From: Parasulfuritortus sp037439465
GTDB taxonomy: Bacteria; Pseudomonadota; Gammaproteobacteria; Burkholderiales; Thiobacillaceae
DNA: 63,635 nucleotides
Direction: 5' to 3'
Assembly: GCA_037439465.1 (NCBI GenBank)
Contig: JBBIVX010000018.1
Span: forward strand, 1 to 63,635
The notes under the pieces were generated by a model, which worked only from the letters and a program-made list of their open reading frames with translations, made no database searches and had not been told where the DNA came from. Both the position numbers and the translations under genes were made by a program. Within the stretch, counting starts at the first letter, position 1. The number at the start of each line of letters is the position of its first letter. Positions 42,156 through 50,523 of this stretch are shown here, one piece after another.

Positions 42156-43639
42156 TGCAGTTCAAGCTTGGCCAGGCGCAGCGCCGGCCGCGCCGCCTGC
42201 CAGACCTTCAGCTCCTGCTCCAGAGCCACCTGGGTGAGAGGATTCGCCTCCAGCCAGGCTTGCGGCAATGCCAGCGCACAGGCACCGCTGCGGGCGCGCG
42301 CCAAGCGATGTACCGGCATGGCCACATCGGCACGGCTGACGCAGAACAACACCGCCAGGCGCAAGCACAGTATGAGCGGCCAGAGCGGGTCATCTACCGG
42401 ATAAGCGAGCTTGTCCAGACTACCTCGGCTGGCCCGCACCAAGGTGGCGAGCCGCGTCTGGTCGCGGCGGGAAAAACCGGGCATATCGGCATTTTCCAGG
42501 ATATAGGCACCATGCTTGTGAAACCCGGAATGGGCGATGCTGATGCCGATCTCATGCAGTTTCGCCGCCCGCGACAAGTCGCGCGCACTGTCCTCGCCCT
42601 CGTCCTGGCCCGCGATCTGCCGAAAGAAATGCTGCGCCAGCCGCTCCACCCGGCGCGCCTGTCGGCCATCGATGTGATAGCGGCGCATGAACTGACCGAT
42701 GGTGACGTCACGCATGTCGTGCGCATGCACCCGGCCCAGCAGGTCCCAGAGTATGCCCTCGCGCATGGCCCCCTGGGCGACGATCATCTCCTCGATCTCC
42801 AGCTCCTGGAACAGGGCCGACATGATCGCCACGCCACCGGCGAGCACCGGCTTGCGCTCCGGCCGCAGGCCAGGCAGGTTGAGACGGGCGATGTGCCCGG
42901 CTTTGACCAGCCGCTCACGCAGCCACTTCAGTCCGGCCGCGGTGATCTGGCCGTCGGCCTCGCCGCTGTGCAGCAATATCTCGGCCATGGCGCGGGCCGA
43001 ACCGGAGGAACCGACCGCCTCCTGCCAGAGGCCGCGGCGAAATTCATGCGCCACCAGTTGCACCTCCATCCGGCCAGCCGTCACCGCCGCCTTCATGGCC
43101 GCCTTGTCGATGACGTCGTCGGCAAAGAAACGCTGCGAAAACAGCACGCAGCCCAGGCGCAGGCTCTCGCGCTCGCGCGGTTCATAGCCGACGCCGAGGA
43201 TGCATTCGGTGGAACCGCCGCCGATGTCCACCACCAGCCGTGGCTCCTGGCTCATGGGCAGACTGTGCGACACACCCAGGTAGATGAGACGGGCCTCTTC
43301 ACGCCCGGCGACGATATCGATGTCGAAGCCCAGGGCGGCGCGCGCCTCCTTGAGAAAGGCCGGGGCATTCTTGGCCACCCTGAGCGCCGAGGTACCGACG
43401 GCCCGCACCGCTCCCGGCGGCATTCCCTTGAGCCGCTCGCCAAAACGCGACAGACAGGCCAGGGCCCGCTTGCGCGAGGCCATATCGAGTTCTTTGGCAA
43501 CCGTCAGGCCGCCGGCCAGTCGCACCGATTCCTTAAGGGCATCGAGGTAATAGAGCTGCTCGCCATCGACCCTCCCCACCTGCAAATGGAAGGAGTTCGA
43601 CCCTAGGTCGATGGCGGCGAGGGTGGGATATTCCTGCAT
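42152..43639 (-). CDS. ppx: Exopolyphosphatase
   Basis: Ppx removes terminal phosphates from polyphosphate; GppA relatives also act on pppGpp. The 495-residue product has the actin-like ATPase fold: LAAIDLGSNSFHLQVGRVDG, RAVGTSALRVAKNAPAFL, AGREEARLIYLGVSHSL, VVDIGGGSTECILG, and VLAGGVAIMSALF, with a C-terminal HD-like domain (about 310-495; KLHEIGISIAHSGFHKHGAYIL). The long C-terminal domain favours Ppx. It heads a coupled unit with the AAA+ gene and faces away from the degraded region. Confidence 0.95.
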   Translation of the reverse strand: MQEYPTLAAIDLGSNSFHLQVGRVDGEQLYYLDALKESVRLAGGLTVAKELDMASRKRALACLSRFGERLKGMPPGAVRAVGTSALRVAKNAPAFLKEARAALGFDIDIVAGREEARLIYLGVSHSLPMSQEPRLVVDIGGGSTECILGVGYEPRERESLRLGCVLFSQRFFADDVIDKAAMKAAVTAGRMEVQLVAHEFRRGLWQEAVGSSGSARAMAEILLHSGEADGQITAAGLKWLRERLVKAGHIARLNLPGLRPERKPVLAGGVAIMSALFQELEIEEMIVAQGAMREGILWDLLGRVHAHDMRDVTIGQFMRRYHIDGRQARRVERLAQHFFRQIAGQDEGEDSARDLSRAAKLHEIGISIAHSGFHKHGAYILENADMPGFSRRDQTRLATLVRASRGSLDKLAYPVDDPLWPLILCLRLAVLFCVSRADVAMPVHRLARARSGACALALPQAWLEANPLTQVALEQELKVWQAARPALRLAKLELQ

Positions 43640-43707
43640 GAACCGGGGCCTGAGGACATTGAATCAGGCCGATTATTGCAGAAATGGGCGGCTACCGACC
43701 TGGCAGA

Positions 43708-44094
43708 TCAATGATCGTCGCGGCGCTTCTTCTTGCTGGCGCCCTTGCGAGCCGGGTTGGGAACCGCCATCTGGTCGGCGATGTAATTCGAGATGGCATC
43801 CAGATCGGCCCTGGGCATGTATTTCAGCCCATTGTCGATCAGCTCGGCCATCAGGCTGCCGGTGCTCGGGTAGCGGACGATGTCCGACTTGTGCCAGGTG
43901 CCCATGCCGCATCTCTTGTCCGGGGTGATGTTTGGCACCACTACGCCTTCCGGCCCGTGCGGGGTGCCGGCCAGGAACTCGCCCGACTCGAAGCCGCCCA
44001 GCCGGTTACGCAGGGTATGGCACTCCGAGCAGTGCGCCGGGCCGTTTACCAGGTAGGCGCCCCGGTTCCATTCCACCGGCTTGCCCGTCGTACT
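43708..44094 (-). pseudogene. 5'-truncated c-type cytochrome gene
   Basis: The minus-strand frame reads GKPVEWNRGAYLVNGPAHCSECHTLRNRLGG, then TPHGPEGVVVPNITPDKRCGMGTW and YMPRADLDAISNYIADQ, a monohaem-cytochrome module (CSECH) like those of fructose/aldose dehydrogenase cytochromes. A TGA closes the frame five codons upstream of KPVEW and there is no signal peptide or RBS, so the N-terminal part and export signal are missing. The homology stops near 44085, where unrelated phage-type sequence on the other strand begins. The only possible start is a GTG at 44076. An intact gene would normally have more haem motifs upstream. Confidence 0.75.
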
Positions 44095-44107
44095 TCATCT
44101 TGCCGTC

Positions 44108-44395
44108 ATGCACGACACGGCGGGGATGGGCGATGTCCTGGTCCAGGCTACCGGGACGCGCCTTTTCCTGGACTGCAAGGATATTTTGACCGGCGCAACG
44201 ACCACCGAGATACACGGCCGCAAACCGGACGGAACGGCCTTCGTCTGGCCCGCCCAGGCCGATGGCACCGGGGTCTATTACCTCACTCAGGCCGGCGATA
44301 TTGACCAGCACGGCCGCTGGACCCTGCAATCCTATGTGGTGCTACCCGATTGGTCCGGCCACGGTGATGTCGAGGTAATGATCGCCAAAATGTAG
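44108..44395 (+). CDS. Phage-type small beta-sandwich protein (tail-associated-like)
   Basis: The frame reads TGTRLFLDCKDILTGATTTEIHGRKPDGTAFVWPAQ, then GVYYLTQAGDIDQHGRWTLQSYVVLPDWSGHGDVEVM. The KPDG and AGDIDQ-G-W-LQ-YV pattern matches small proteins found among phage tail genes. The start is unclear: TTG 44081, ATG 44108 and ATG 44126 are all in frame, and none has a good ribosome site. With truncated genes on both sides it is probably a prophage remnant, not a working gene. Confidence 0.45.
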   Translation: MHDTAGMGDVLVQATGTRLFLDCKDILTGATTTEIHGRKPDGTAFVWPAQADGTGVYYLTQAGDIDQHGRWTLQSYVVLPDWSGHGDVEVMIAKM

Positions 44396-44467
44396 GCCAC
44401 CGCTGACTGGAGTCGGCATATCGACCGCGCCGCGCGCGCATAAGGTTTGGGCCATGCAGAGACCGAA

Positions 44468-44599
44468 TCAATGCCTATTATGCGGCGTCAAAAACCAGAT
44501 GATCGCCACCAGGGCCGAGACGCCCACCAGGGCGACGCCGACCAGGGCCAGCACGGCCGCGAAACCGGTCCGATCCGCGTTCAGCTCCAGCAGGGCCAT
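44468..44599 (-). CDS. Possible 43-residue single-span membrane protein
   Basis: A short reading frame from ATG 44599 encodes MALLELNADRTGF, a hydrophobic span (about residues 14-37, rich in Ala, Leu, Val, Gly) and WFLTPHNRH at the end. It sits next to the REP-like element in the remnant zone. Holin or phage-spanin-like small proteins look alike, but so do chance frames; there is no clear RBS. Confidence 0.3.
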   Translation of the reverse strand: MALLELNADRTGFAAVLALVGVALVGVSALVAIIWFLTPHNRH

Positions 44600-44603
44600 G
44601 ACC

Positions 44604-44639
44604 AAAAAGTGGGCAGCATTGGGGACAGACCACGTTTTT
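44604..44639. repeat. REP-like inverted element
   Basis: An imperfect palindrome runs AAAAAGTGG...CCACGTTTTT around GCATTGGGGACAGA. On the minus strand it carries TGGTCTGTCCCC, a block I associate with REP/RAYT-type elements in betaproteobacteria. It lies exactly where response-regulator homology stops, so it may mark an insertion or recombination point. I see no second copy here. Confidence 0.5.
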
Positions 44640-44651
44640 CATGCGTTTTTC

Positions 44652-44807
44652 GATGTCCACCACCGCGACCCCCCAGCCCTGGTCGTGCAAACGGGTGAAG
44701 CCGGTGTTGCCATCGGCCGCCCATTCCACCTCGTGGCCGGCCTGCCTGAACCCCTTGGCCACGAACGAAGCGATTTTCTCGTCGTCTTCGATCGCCGGTA
44801 TCCGCAT
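44652..44807 (-). pseudogene. N-terminal remnant of an OmpR-type response regulator
   Basis: The first 52 residues (MRIPAIEDDEKIASFVAKGF, then RQAGHEVEWAADG and GVAVVDI) are a receiver domain up to the phospho-acceptor Asp. Immediately after VVDI the frame runs into the REP-like element and unrelated sequence; the rest of the receiver domain, the DNA-binding domain and any sensor kinase gene are missing. Confidence 0.75.
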
Positions 44808-44872
44808 CTGACACCCTCACCAATTTCGAGAGACCGCCATTCTCGCCGGCGCCGGGACAAAGATAAACGAGG

Positions 44873-47800
44873 CTATGGCGTCGCCGCCTTCCTGGCCACG
44901 CCCAGGCTGAGCTTGAGCGTGACCTCACGGCCCGCTCCGGTCACCTGGCCGATCGGCTGCACGGCCAGCTTGCCGGCCGGCACGCCGTTGGCCAGCAAAG
45001 CCTGTTTGATCGCCTCGCCGCGGGCGCGCGCGATGGCGGCCAGATCGTCGTCGGTGACCTTCTCCTTGTCCAGCAGCACCTGGTAGATCAGGCCGTGCAG
45101 GTCGGCGCCCTTCAGACGGGCGGCCTCATCGGCCGACAGCGGTTGCGGCTTGGCCTTGATCATCCCGGAAAGTCTGGACAGCAGTCTGCCGGCAGTGCTG
45201 GTCGGCGGCGGTTCCGGGTTGGCCTGGGCATACTTGGCCTTGAGCATCTTTAGGGCGTCGGCGCCGATGCGGGCGCTATAGAGTTTTTCCAGGGCCTCCT
45301 GGGTCTTGGCCTGGGCGGTGGAGACCGGGCCCGGATCCTCGCCGGCGGCCAGCTTGCGTCCGCTGGCCTCGGCCACGGCCCGGCGCACGCGGTCCTCCTT
45401 GACCGCCAGGCGGTCGGCTTCCGGGTTCCAGACCGGGGCCGCCGTCAGCGCCAGGTTGGGCCGCTTGGCCAGGGCCTGGGCGAGCTGCCTGAGCTTGTCC
45501 CGCTCGGGCGGCAGCAGCTTGGCCTCGCCGGCGTCGAAGACGACGTTCTCAAGCTTGTCGCCGCTGATGCCGAGCAGCTTGCCTATGGCCCGGAACGGCG
45601 CCAGGGCAATCTTGGTGATGACGTTGACGATGGCCTTCCAGATGATGCCACCATAGCTGAATTGCGGATCATCCAGGCTGCCCTTGACCGGCAAGCCAAG
45701 ATCGATGCGGCCATCGGCGTCCTCAAGGATGGCGATGGCGAGGTCGAGCGGCAGGTTCTTCGCCGTCGGACTCTCCACCCGCTCTCCCAGGGTCAGCCTG
45801 TCCATGATGATCTGGTTCTCGCCCTGGAGCTGACGCTGCTTGATCTTGTACTCCAGGTCCAGGGAAAGCTTGCCGGAGTCGATGCGGCGGCCGGCGAAGG
45901 TGGCACTGTAAGGCGTCAGCCGGTTCATCTCGACGTTGCGGAACACCACCTTGACATCCATGTAGCCGGTCGGATCGATGAAGTCGATCTGGCCCACCGC
46001 GCGGGCCAGTCCGTAGTCGTCGACCTGGCCGTCCAGCTCGAGCTGGGCCGGCCGGCCCTTGGCCAGGCTGATGCCGTTGACCGTGCCCTTGAGGTCGTGG
46101 ATGCGGGTGCCGAACGGCAGGGCCAGCGATTCATCGGCGAAGTCCATCTCATTGGCGCTCACCTTCACCCGCTCGACGGTGAACTTCATGCCCGGCTTGG
46201 CCGGCTCCACGGTCGGAGCGGGTGTAGCCGGGGCAGGTGTGGCCTGGGCCTCCTCGCCGGCCGCCGCCGGCTCAGCCGCCTGGGTCTTCATGAGGCGCTT
46301 AAGATTGAGTGTCTTGTCTTTGTGGATGACCAGCTTGAGGCCGAGGCCGTCGACCTCGACCTCGCCGATATCGACTGCCTCCGGCGAGGCGGTCAGTTCA
46401 TCCGTGGCTAGGCTCTTCCAGGCCAGGACACGGTTGCCGGTCTCGGATTCGTTGACGAGCAGGTCGCTGACGCTGAAGCCGCCCTGGTAGGAAATCCGCT
46501 TGCCCACCCTCAGGCGGCCCTGGCTGCCGGCGGCGCCGGAAACCAGCACCACGTTGGCAGCCCGGGCGATATAAGGCTGCACCGGGGTGAGATTGAGGCC
46601 GCTCAGGTTGACCCGTGCATCCAGGGAACCGTCGGCCGGGACCAGCTTGCCCTGCACCCTCAGGGCGCCGCCCCGGCGTACCCGCAGCGCCAGCTGCACC
46701 GGCACGGCGGTCTTCAGGTCCTGGCTGAGACCGGTCGCGCTGGCGCCGATGCCGTCGAGGTCCAACCGGACGGCCGGCTTCACCGTCTCGTCGGCCAAGG
46801 CGACGCGGAAACCGTTCAACTCGGCACGACCGAGACGCCAGGTCCAGCCCGGCTCCTTGCCGGCCGGCGCCGGACTGGCTGCCGGCTTGCGCTTGCTGGC
46901 CGGGGCCAGGGCATCGAGCAGGGCGATATGGCCATTGGCCGCGCGCACCACAGTAAGGCGCCCTTGTGACAGGGCGAGCCGTCCGACCTCGGCGTTCTTC
47001 TCGGCCAGGCCGGCGTTGATGCCCTCCAGCACGACGCCATCCAGCCCGAGCAGGGCCTGATCGGCCGAGGCGACGGCGATCGCGCCCAACTGCACGCTGC
47101 CCGCGCCCAGATGGGCCTGGAGCGGGCCCGCGCCGATGCGTGCATCGGCCTTGCAACCGACCTTCAGATTGCCAATATCCAGGGCCAGCGGCTTGGCCAG
47201 GGTCTGGTCGAGGATATGGATGCCCACGCCATCCAGGCTGAAGCGGGCCAGGTCGATCCGCCACGCAGCCTCTTCACCCGGTTTGCGCTCCCCCGTCGGC
47301 TTGGTCCTGGCCGGCTTGACCTCAACCGGCGCCGGACCGGCGGCGGGCGGTAACCAGTCCTGCACGTCCAGGCTGCCGTCCGCGCGCCGGACCAGACTTA
47401 CCCTGCCGCCGGCCAGGTCGATCGCGGCCAGGCTGAAGCGGCGCTGGTCGAGATCGAAATGGCCGCCGCTGACGGCAAGCTTGTCCAGTGCCAGGGCCGT
47501 TTCCTTGGCGTTGGTGCCGCGCAGGCGCAGGCCGTCGACCGTCGCACCGAGCTGGTCGAAGCTCAGGCTGAGGTGTTTATCGGCGTAGCCGACCTTGTAG
47601 CGGGTGCTGAAACCGGCGCGGCCCTCGGGCGCGGCGATATTCACCCGCCCCTTCAGATATGGCTCCAGCTGAGCCAGCTGGACGCCTTCGAGCGAGAAGG
47701 CGCCGGTCAGGCTGACCGGCTTGAGGATGAGATCGCCCTGCCAGCGCAGCCGGCCGCCCAGCGTGGTGCGTGCGGAGACCTGGTAGGCGCCCTTGTCGTC

Positions 47801-48361
47801 GGGCAGGGTGGACAGCTCGTCCAGAGTCAGGTCGAGGGGGTGGAAGCCAGTCTCTAATGCCGGCGCCACGGTCCGGTCGGCAAAATCGATGCGCCCGTCC
47901 TTCAGTTCGAAATGGCGGATCAGCAACCGTGGCAAGGGCTTGTCGGGCGTCTCTTCCTCGTCCTTGAAGGCATCGATGAAGGCGGTCCAGTTCAGCTTGC
48001 CGCCCGGCAGCAGGTCGACGCGTCCTTCCGGGCCGGTCAGGCGGATGTTGTCAAAGGTCCAGGCGAGGCGGACGAGGCTGCTGGTCTCGAAATCGACGAA
48101 CAACTCCTTGCACCCGGCCAGCGGCTTGCCGTCCGGCTCGGTCAGCTTGAGGTTGCGCACGGTCAGCTTGAGCCCGAGGGGGTGGAATTCCGGCTGGTCC
48201 AGGGTCAGGTGATGGCCAGTCTTGCTGGCGACGAACTTCTCGGCGCCCCACTTCGCCAGCGGCCCAAAGGCGAACCAGCCGAACAACAGATAGGCCACAA
48301 CAAGTCCAGCGGCGACTTTGACCGGGGTTTTGAACAGGAATGAACGCAGACGCGCGAGCAT
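44873..48361 (-). CDS. DUF748/AsmA-like giant envelope protein
   Basis: A 1162-residue protein with one N-terminal membrane helix (about residues 16-34) and then a very long periplasmic beta-rich region of the DUF748 type (AsmA/TamB-like superfamily: GLKLTVRNLKLTEPDGKPLAGCKELFVDFETSSLVRLAWTFDNIRLTGPEGRVDLLPGGKLNW). AsmA-like proteins have been tied to phospholipid transport between membranes. Near residue 900 is the canonical DUF748 block (PYSATFAGRRIDSGKLSLDLEYKI). The C-terminal part (about 980-1160) resembles an OmpA-like domain. It lies downstream of spmA-spmB, with a hairpin-like element between. Confidence 0.88.
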   Translation of the reverse strand: MLARLRSFLFKTPVKVAAGLVVAYLLFGWFAFGPLAKWGAEKFVASKTGHHLTLDQPEFHPLGLKLTVRNLKLTEPDGKPLAGCKELFVDFETSSLVRLAWTFDNIRLTGPEGRVDLLPGGKLNWTAFIDAFKDEEETPDKPLPRLLIRHFELKDGRIDFADRTVAPALETGFHPLDLTLDELSTLPDDKGAYQVSARTTLGGRLRWQGDLILKPVSLTGAFSLEGVQLAQLEPYLKGRVNIAAPEGRAGFSTRYKVGYADKHLSLSFDQLGATVDGLRLRGTNAKETALALDKLAVSGGHFDLDQRRFSLAAIDLAGGRVSLVRRADGSLDVQDWLPPAAGPAPVEVKPARTKPTGERKPGEEAAWRIDLARFSLDGVGIHILDQTLAKPLALDIGNLKVGCKADARIGAGPLQAHLGAGSVQLGAIAVASADQALLGLDGVVLEGINAGLAEKNAEVGRLALSQGRLTVVRAANGHIALLDALAPASKRKPAASPAPAGKEPGWTWRLGRAELNGFRVALADETVKPAVRLDLDGIGASATGLSQDLKTAVPVQLALRVRRGGALRVQGKLVPADGSLDARVNLSGLNLTPVQPYIARAANVVLVSGAAGSQGRLRVGKRISYQGGFSVSDLLVNESETGNRVLAWKSLATDELTASPEAVDIGEVEVDGLGLKLVIHKDKTLNLKRLMKTQAAEPAAAGEEAQATPAPATPAPTVEPAKPGMKFTVERVKVSANEMDFADESLALPFGTRIHDLKGTVNGISLAKGRPAQLELDGQVDDYGLARAVGQIDFIDPTGYMDVKVVFRNVEMNRLTPYSATFAGRRIDSGKLSLDLEYKIKQRQLQGENQIIMDRLTLGERVESPTAKNLPLDLAIAILEDADGRIDLGLPVKGSLDDPQFSYGGIIWKAIVNVITKIALAPFRAIGKLLGISGDKLENVVFDAGEAKLLPPERDKLRQLAQALAKRPNLALTAAPVWNPEADRLAVKEDRVRRAVAEASGRKLAAGEDPGPVSTAQAKTQEALEKLYSARIGADALKMLKAKYAQANPEPPPTSTAGRLLSRLSGMIKAKPQPLSADEAARLKGADLHGLIYQVLLDKEKVTDDDLAAIARARGEAIKQALLANGVPAGKLAVQPIGQVTGAGREVTLKLSLGVARKAATP

Positions 48362-48404
48362 GGGCCTATCCCTTCGCGTGGCTATTGGTCTTATCCGTAT
48401 CTTA

Positions 48405-48432
48405 GCCCGCCCTCCCCCGCGCGAGGATGGGC
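48405..48432. repeat. Diverged hairpin resembling the napA-napG element
   Basis: GCCC-GC-CCTC and GAGG-AT-GGGC form an interrupted stem over an eight-base loop, in the gap between the SpmA/SpmB gene and the DUF748 gene. Composition and placement recall the 32747-32778 hairpin. Confidence 0.35.
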
Positions 48433-48445
48433 CGGTAATACCAGT

Positions 48446-49681
48446 TCAGGCCACCGCGCCGAAGAACAGATAGGCGGCGCCAATGGCGGCGGCAAAGCCG
48501 GCAAGGTCGGCGATGAGGCCACCGGCCACGGCATAGCGAACCCGCTTGACGCCGACGGCGCCGAAGTAGACGGCGAGAACGTAAAAAGTGGTCTCGGTGC
48601 TGCCCTGGACGATGCCGGCCAGCCGGCCGGCGAACGAATCGGCGCCATGGATTTGCATGGTCTCGATCATCATGGCCCGGGCGCCGCTGCCCGAGAGTGG
48701 CTTCATCAGCATGGTCGGCAGGCTGTCCACCCAGCGGGTATCAAAGCCGGCCCGGGCGATGAGGCCGTGCACCCCTTCCATGGCCAGGTCCAGCGCGCCG
48801 CTGGCGCGCATGAGGCCGATGGCCACCAGCATGGCGACGAGATAAGGGATGATGGTCACGGCGGTCTGAAAGCCCTCCTTGGCGCCGTCAATGAAGGCCT
48901 CGTAAGCGTTGACATTCTTGACCAGCGCGCCGATCAGAAAGCTGGCGATCAGTCCGAGCAGGATGAAGTTGCTGACCAGCGACGAGCGGGGCGCCATCTC
49001 GGCTGCCGGCAGCGCCGCGAAGTAGAGCGCCAGGCCACCCACCACGGCGGTGATGCCGGTCAGCCAGGCCAGGATGACCCGGTCCAGGCGGATGCGCTGC
49101 ATGGCGGCGATGAAAGCGAACCCGGCCAGAGTGGAGCTATAGGTGGCCATCAGGATGGGGATGAAGACGTCGGTGGGGTCGTGCGCCCCCAGTTGCGCCC
49201 GGTAGGTGAAGATGGTTACTGGCAAAAGAGTGATCGACGAGGCGTTGATGACCAGGAACAGGATTTGCGCATTGCTGGCAGTCTCCTTGTCCGGGTTCAG
49301 TGTTTGCAACGCCTGCATGGCCTTGATGCCCATGGGGGTGGCGGCGTTATCCAGACCGAGCAGGTTGGCGGCCATGTTCATGGTGATCGCGCCTAGTGCC
49401 GGGTGGCCGCGCGGCACCTCGGGAAACAGGCGTGCAAACAAGGGCGAGAGTCCGCGGGCCAGGGCGTCGAGAAAGCCGGCCCGTTCGCCGATCTTCAATA
49501 TTCCCAGCCACAGGCTCATGACGCCGGTCAGGCCCAGGGCAATTTCGAAGGCGGCCTTGGCGTTATCGAAACCGGCCTTCATCAGCAGGCCGAAGATGTC
49601 CTGTTGGCCGTTGACCAAAAACTGGAACAGCGCGGCCAAGAAGGCAATCAGGAAAAAACCTATCCAGATGGCGTTGAGCAT
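48446..49681 (-). CDS. SpmA-SpmB fusion (nucleoside-recognition-domain membrane protein)
   Basis: A 411-residue protein with about ten membrane helices and two nucleoside-recognition/Gate domains. The N-terminal half (1-200) matches SpmA (MNMAANLLGLDNAATPMGIKAMQALQTLNPDKETASNAQILFLVINASSITLLP); the C-terminal half (230-411) matches SpmB (AKEGFQTAVTIIPYLVAMLVAIGLMRASGALD, MKPLSGSGARAMMIE, IVQGSTETTFYVLAVYFGAVG). In Bacillus these are two sporulation proteins; in proteobacteria the fused form is common and its substrate is unknown. Its ATG shares a base with the CobD/CbiB-like stop. Confidence 0.93.
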   Translation of the reverse strand: MLNAIWIGFFLIAFLAALFQFLVNGQQDIFGLLMKAGFDNAKAAFEIALGLTGVMSLWLGILKIGERAGFLDALARGLSPLFARLFPEVPRGHPALGAITMNMAANLLGLDNAATPMGIKAMQALQTLNPDKETASNAQILFLVINASSITLLPVTIFTYRAQLGAHDPTDVFIPILMATYSSTLAGFAFIAAMQRIRLDRVILAWLTGITAVVGGLALYFAALPAAEMAPRSSLVSNFILLGLIASFLIGALVKNVNAYEAFIDGAKEGFQTAVTIIPYLVAMLVAIGLMRASGALDLAMEGVHGLIARAGFDTRWVDSLPTMLMKPLSGSGARAMMIETMQIHGADSFAGRLAGIVQGSTETTFYVLAVYFGAVGVKRVRYAVAGGLIADLAGFAAAIGAAYLFFGAVA

Positions 49682-50523
49682 CAGCGCCCGCCCAGCCAGA
49701 ATAGGCCGAGTACGGCCAGCCAGAGCAGCGTGGCGCGTGCCACCAGGCGCACCGCGCCGCTCACCTCAGCGGGGTTGACCGCGTCAGGATCGAGGCCGAG
49801 GGCGCCGAAACCCGCCGCCGGCACGATATCATCGGCGCCCTTGGCAAGGGTGGAGGCCGGGCCGCGCCAGGCGAACATGGCGGCGTCGAAATTGCCAACG
49901 ACGGCAAAGCTCAGTGCCAACAGGCGCGCCGGCACCCAATCAAGCACGCCGCCGACCTGAACGATGACCGCGTGTAATTCGGTTTCAGCCCGCCAATGCA
50001 CCTCCAGCCGCCGGGTCAAGGCGTAGGCCACCGCGCCCGTCGGCCCCAGCAGGACGAACCAGAACAGGCCGCCGCATAACCGGGTCAAGGCATGGCGCAA
50101 CACGGTGTCGATGGCCAGCCGGGTCAGGGCCGTGCTCCCCATCTCCGGCGGCATGGCCAGGTCGAGTCCGGCCAGACGGCCGCGCGCCCGCTCCAGGTCG
50201 CCGGCGCGCAAGTCCAGTGCGCAAGCCAGCGACAGGTTGACGGATTGGCGGAAACCCAGACAGTAATACAGACTGGCCGCGCCCCAGGCCAGCCCCAGTA
50301 TCCCCAGCAAAGCGTATAGCCCGGCCCCGACGAGCCCCGCCGCCAGGGCCGGCGGCAGAGTCGCCGCCGCCCAGGCGAGCAGGCCATGGGCGCTTGTGCC
50401 GGCATCGAAATGCCGGCGCACCCAGTCGGCATAGCGGGCGAACAACCGCTCGAACTGGCTGGGTCGATGCAACGGGCTGGACTGGTCCCAGGCCAGCGCC
50501 AGCAAGGCCGCCCAGAAGGTCAA
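49681..50523 (-). CDS. CobD/CbiB-like (AmpE-related) membrane protein
   Basis: A 280-residue membrane protein with about four helices. It has the CobD/CbiB family start FWAALLALAWDQSSPLHRPSQFERLFARYADWVRRHF and CDS-wide features such as ARGRLAGLD, DTVLRHALTRLCGGLFWFVLLGPTGAVAYALTRRLEV and DWVPARLLALSFAVVGNFDAAM. No other cobalamin genes are in the window, so a role in cobalamin side-chain attachment is doubtful; the betaproteobacterial members may instead be AmpE-like. ATGA overlap with the upstream gene shows coupling. Confidence 0.85.
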   Translation of the reverse strand: MTFWAALLALAWDQSSPLHRPSQFERLFARYADWVRRHFDAGTSAHGLLAWAAATLPPALAAGLVGAGLYALLGILGLAWGAASLYYCLGFRQSVNLSLACALDLRAGDLERARGRLAGLDLAMPPEMGSTALTRLAIDTVLRHALTRLCGGLFWFVLLGPTGAVAYALTRRLEVHWRAETELHAVIVQVGGVLDWVPARLLALSFAVVGNFDAAMFAWRGPASTLAKGADDIVPAAGFGALGLDPDAVNPAEVSGAVRLVARATLLWLAVLGLFWLGGR

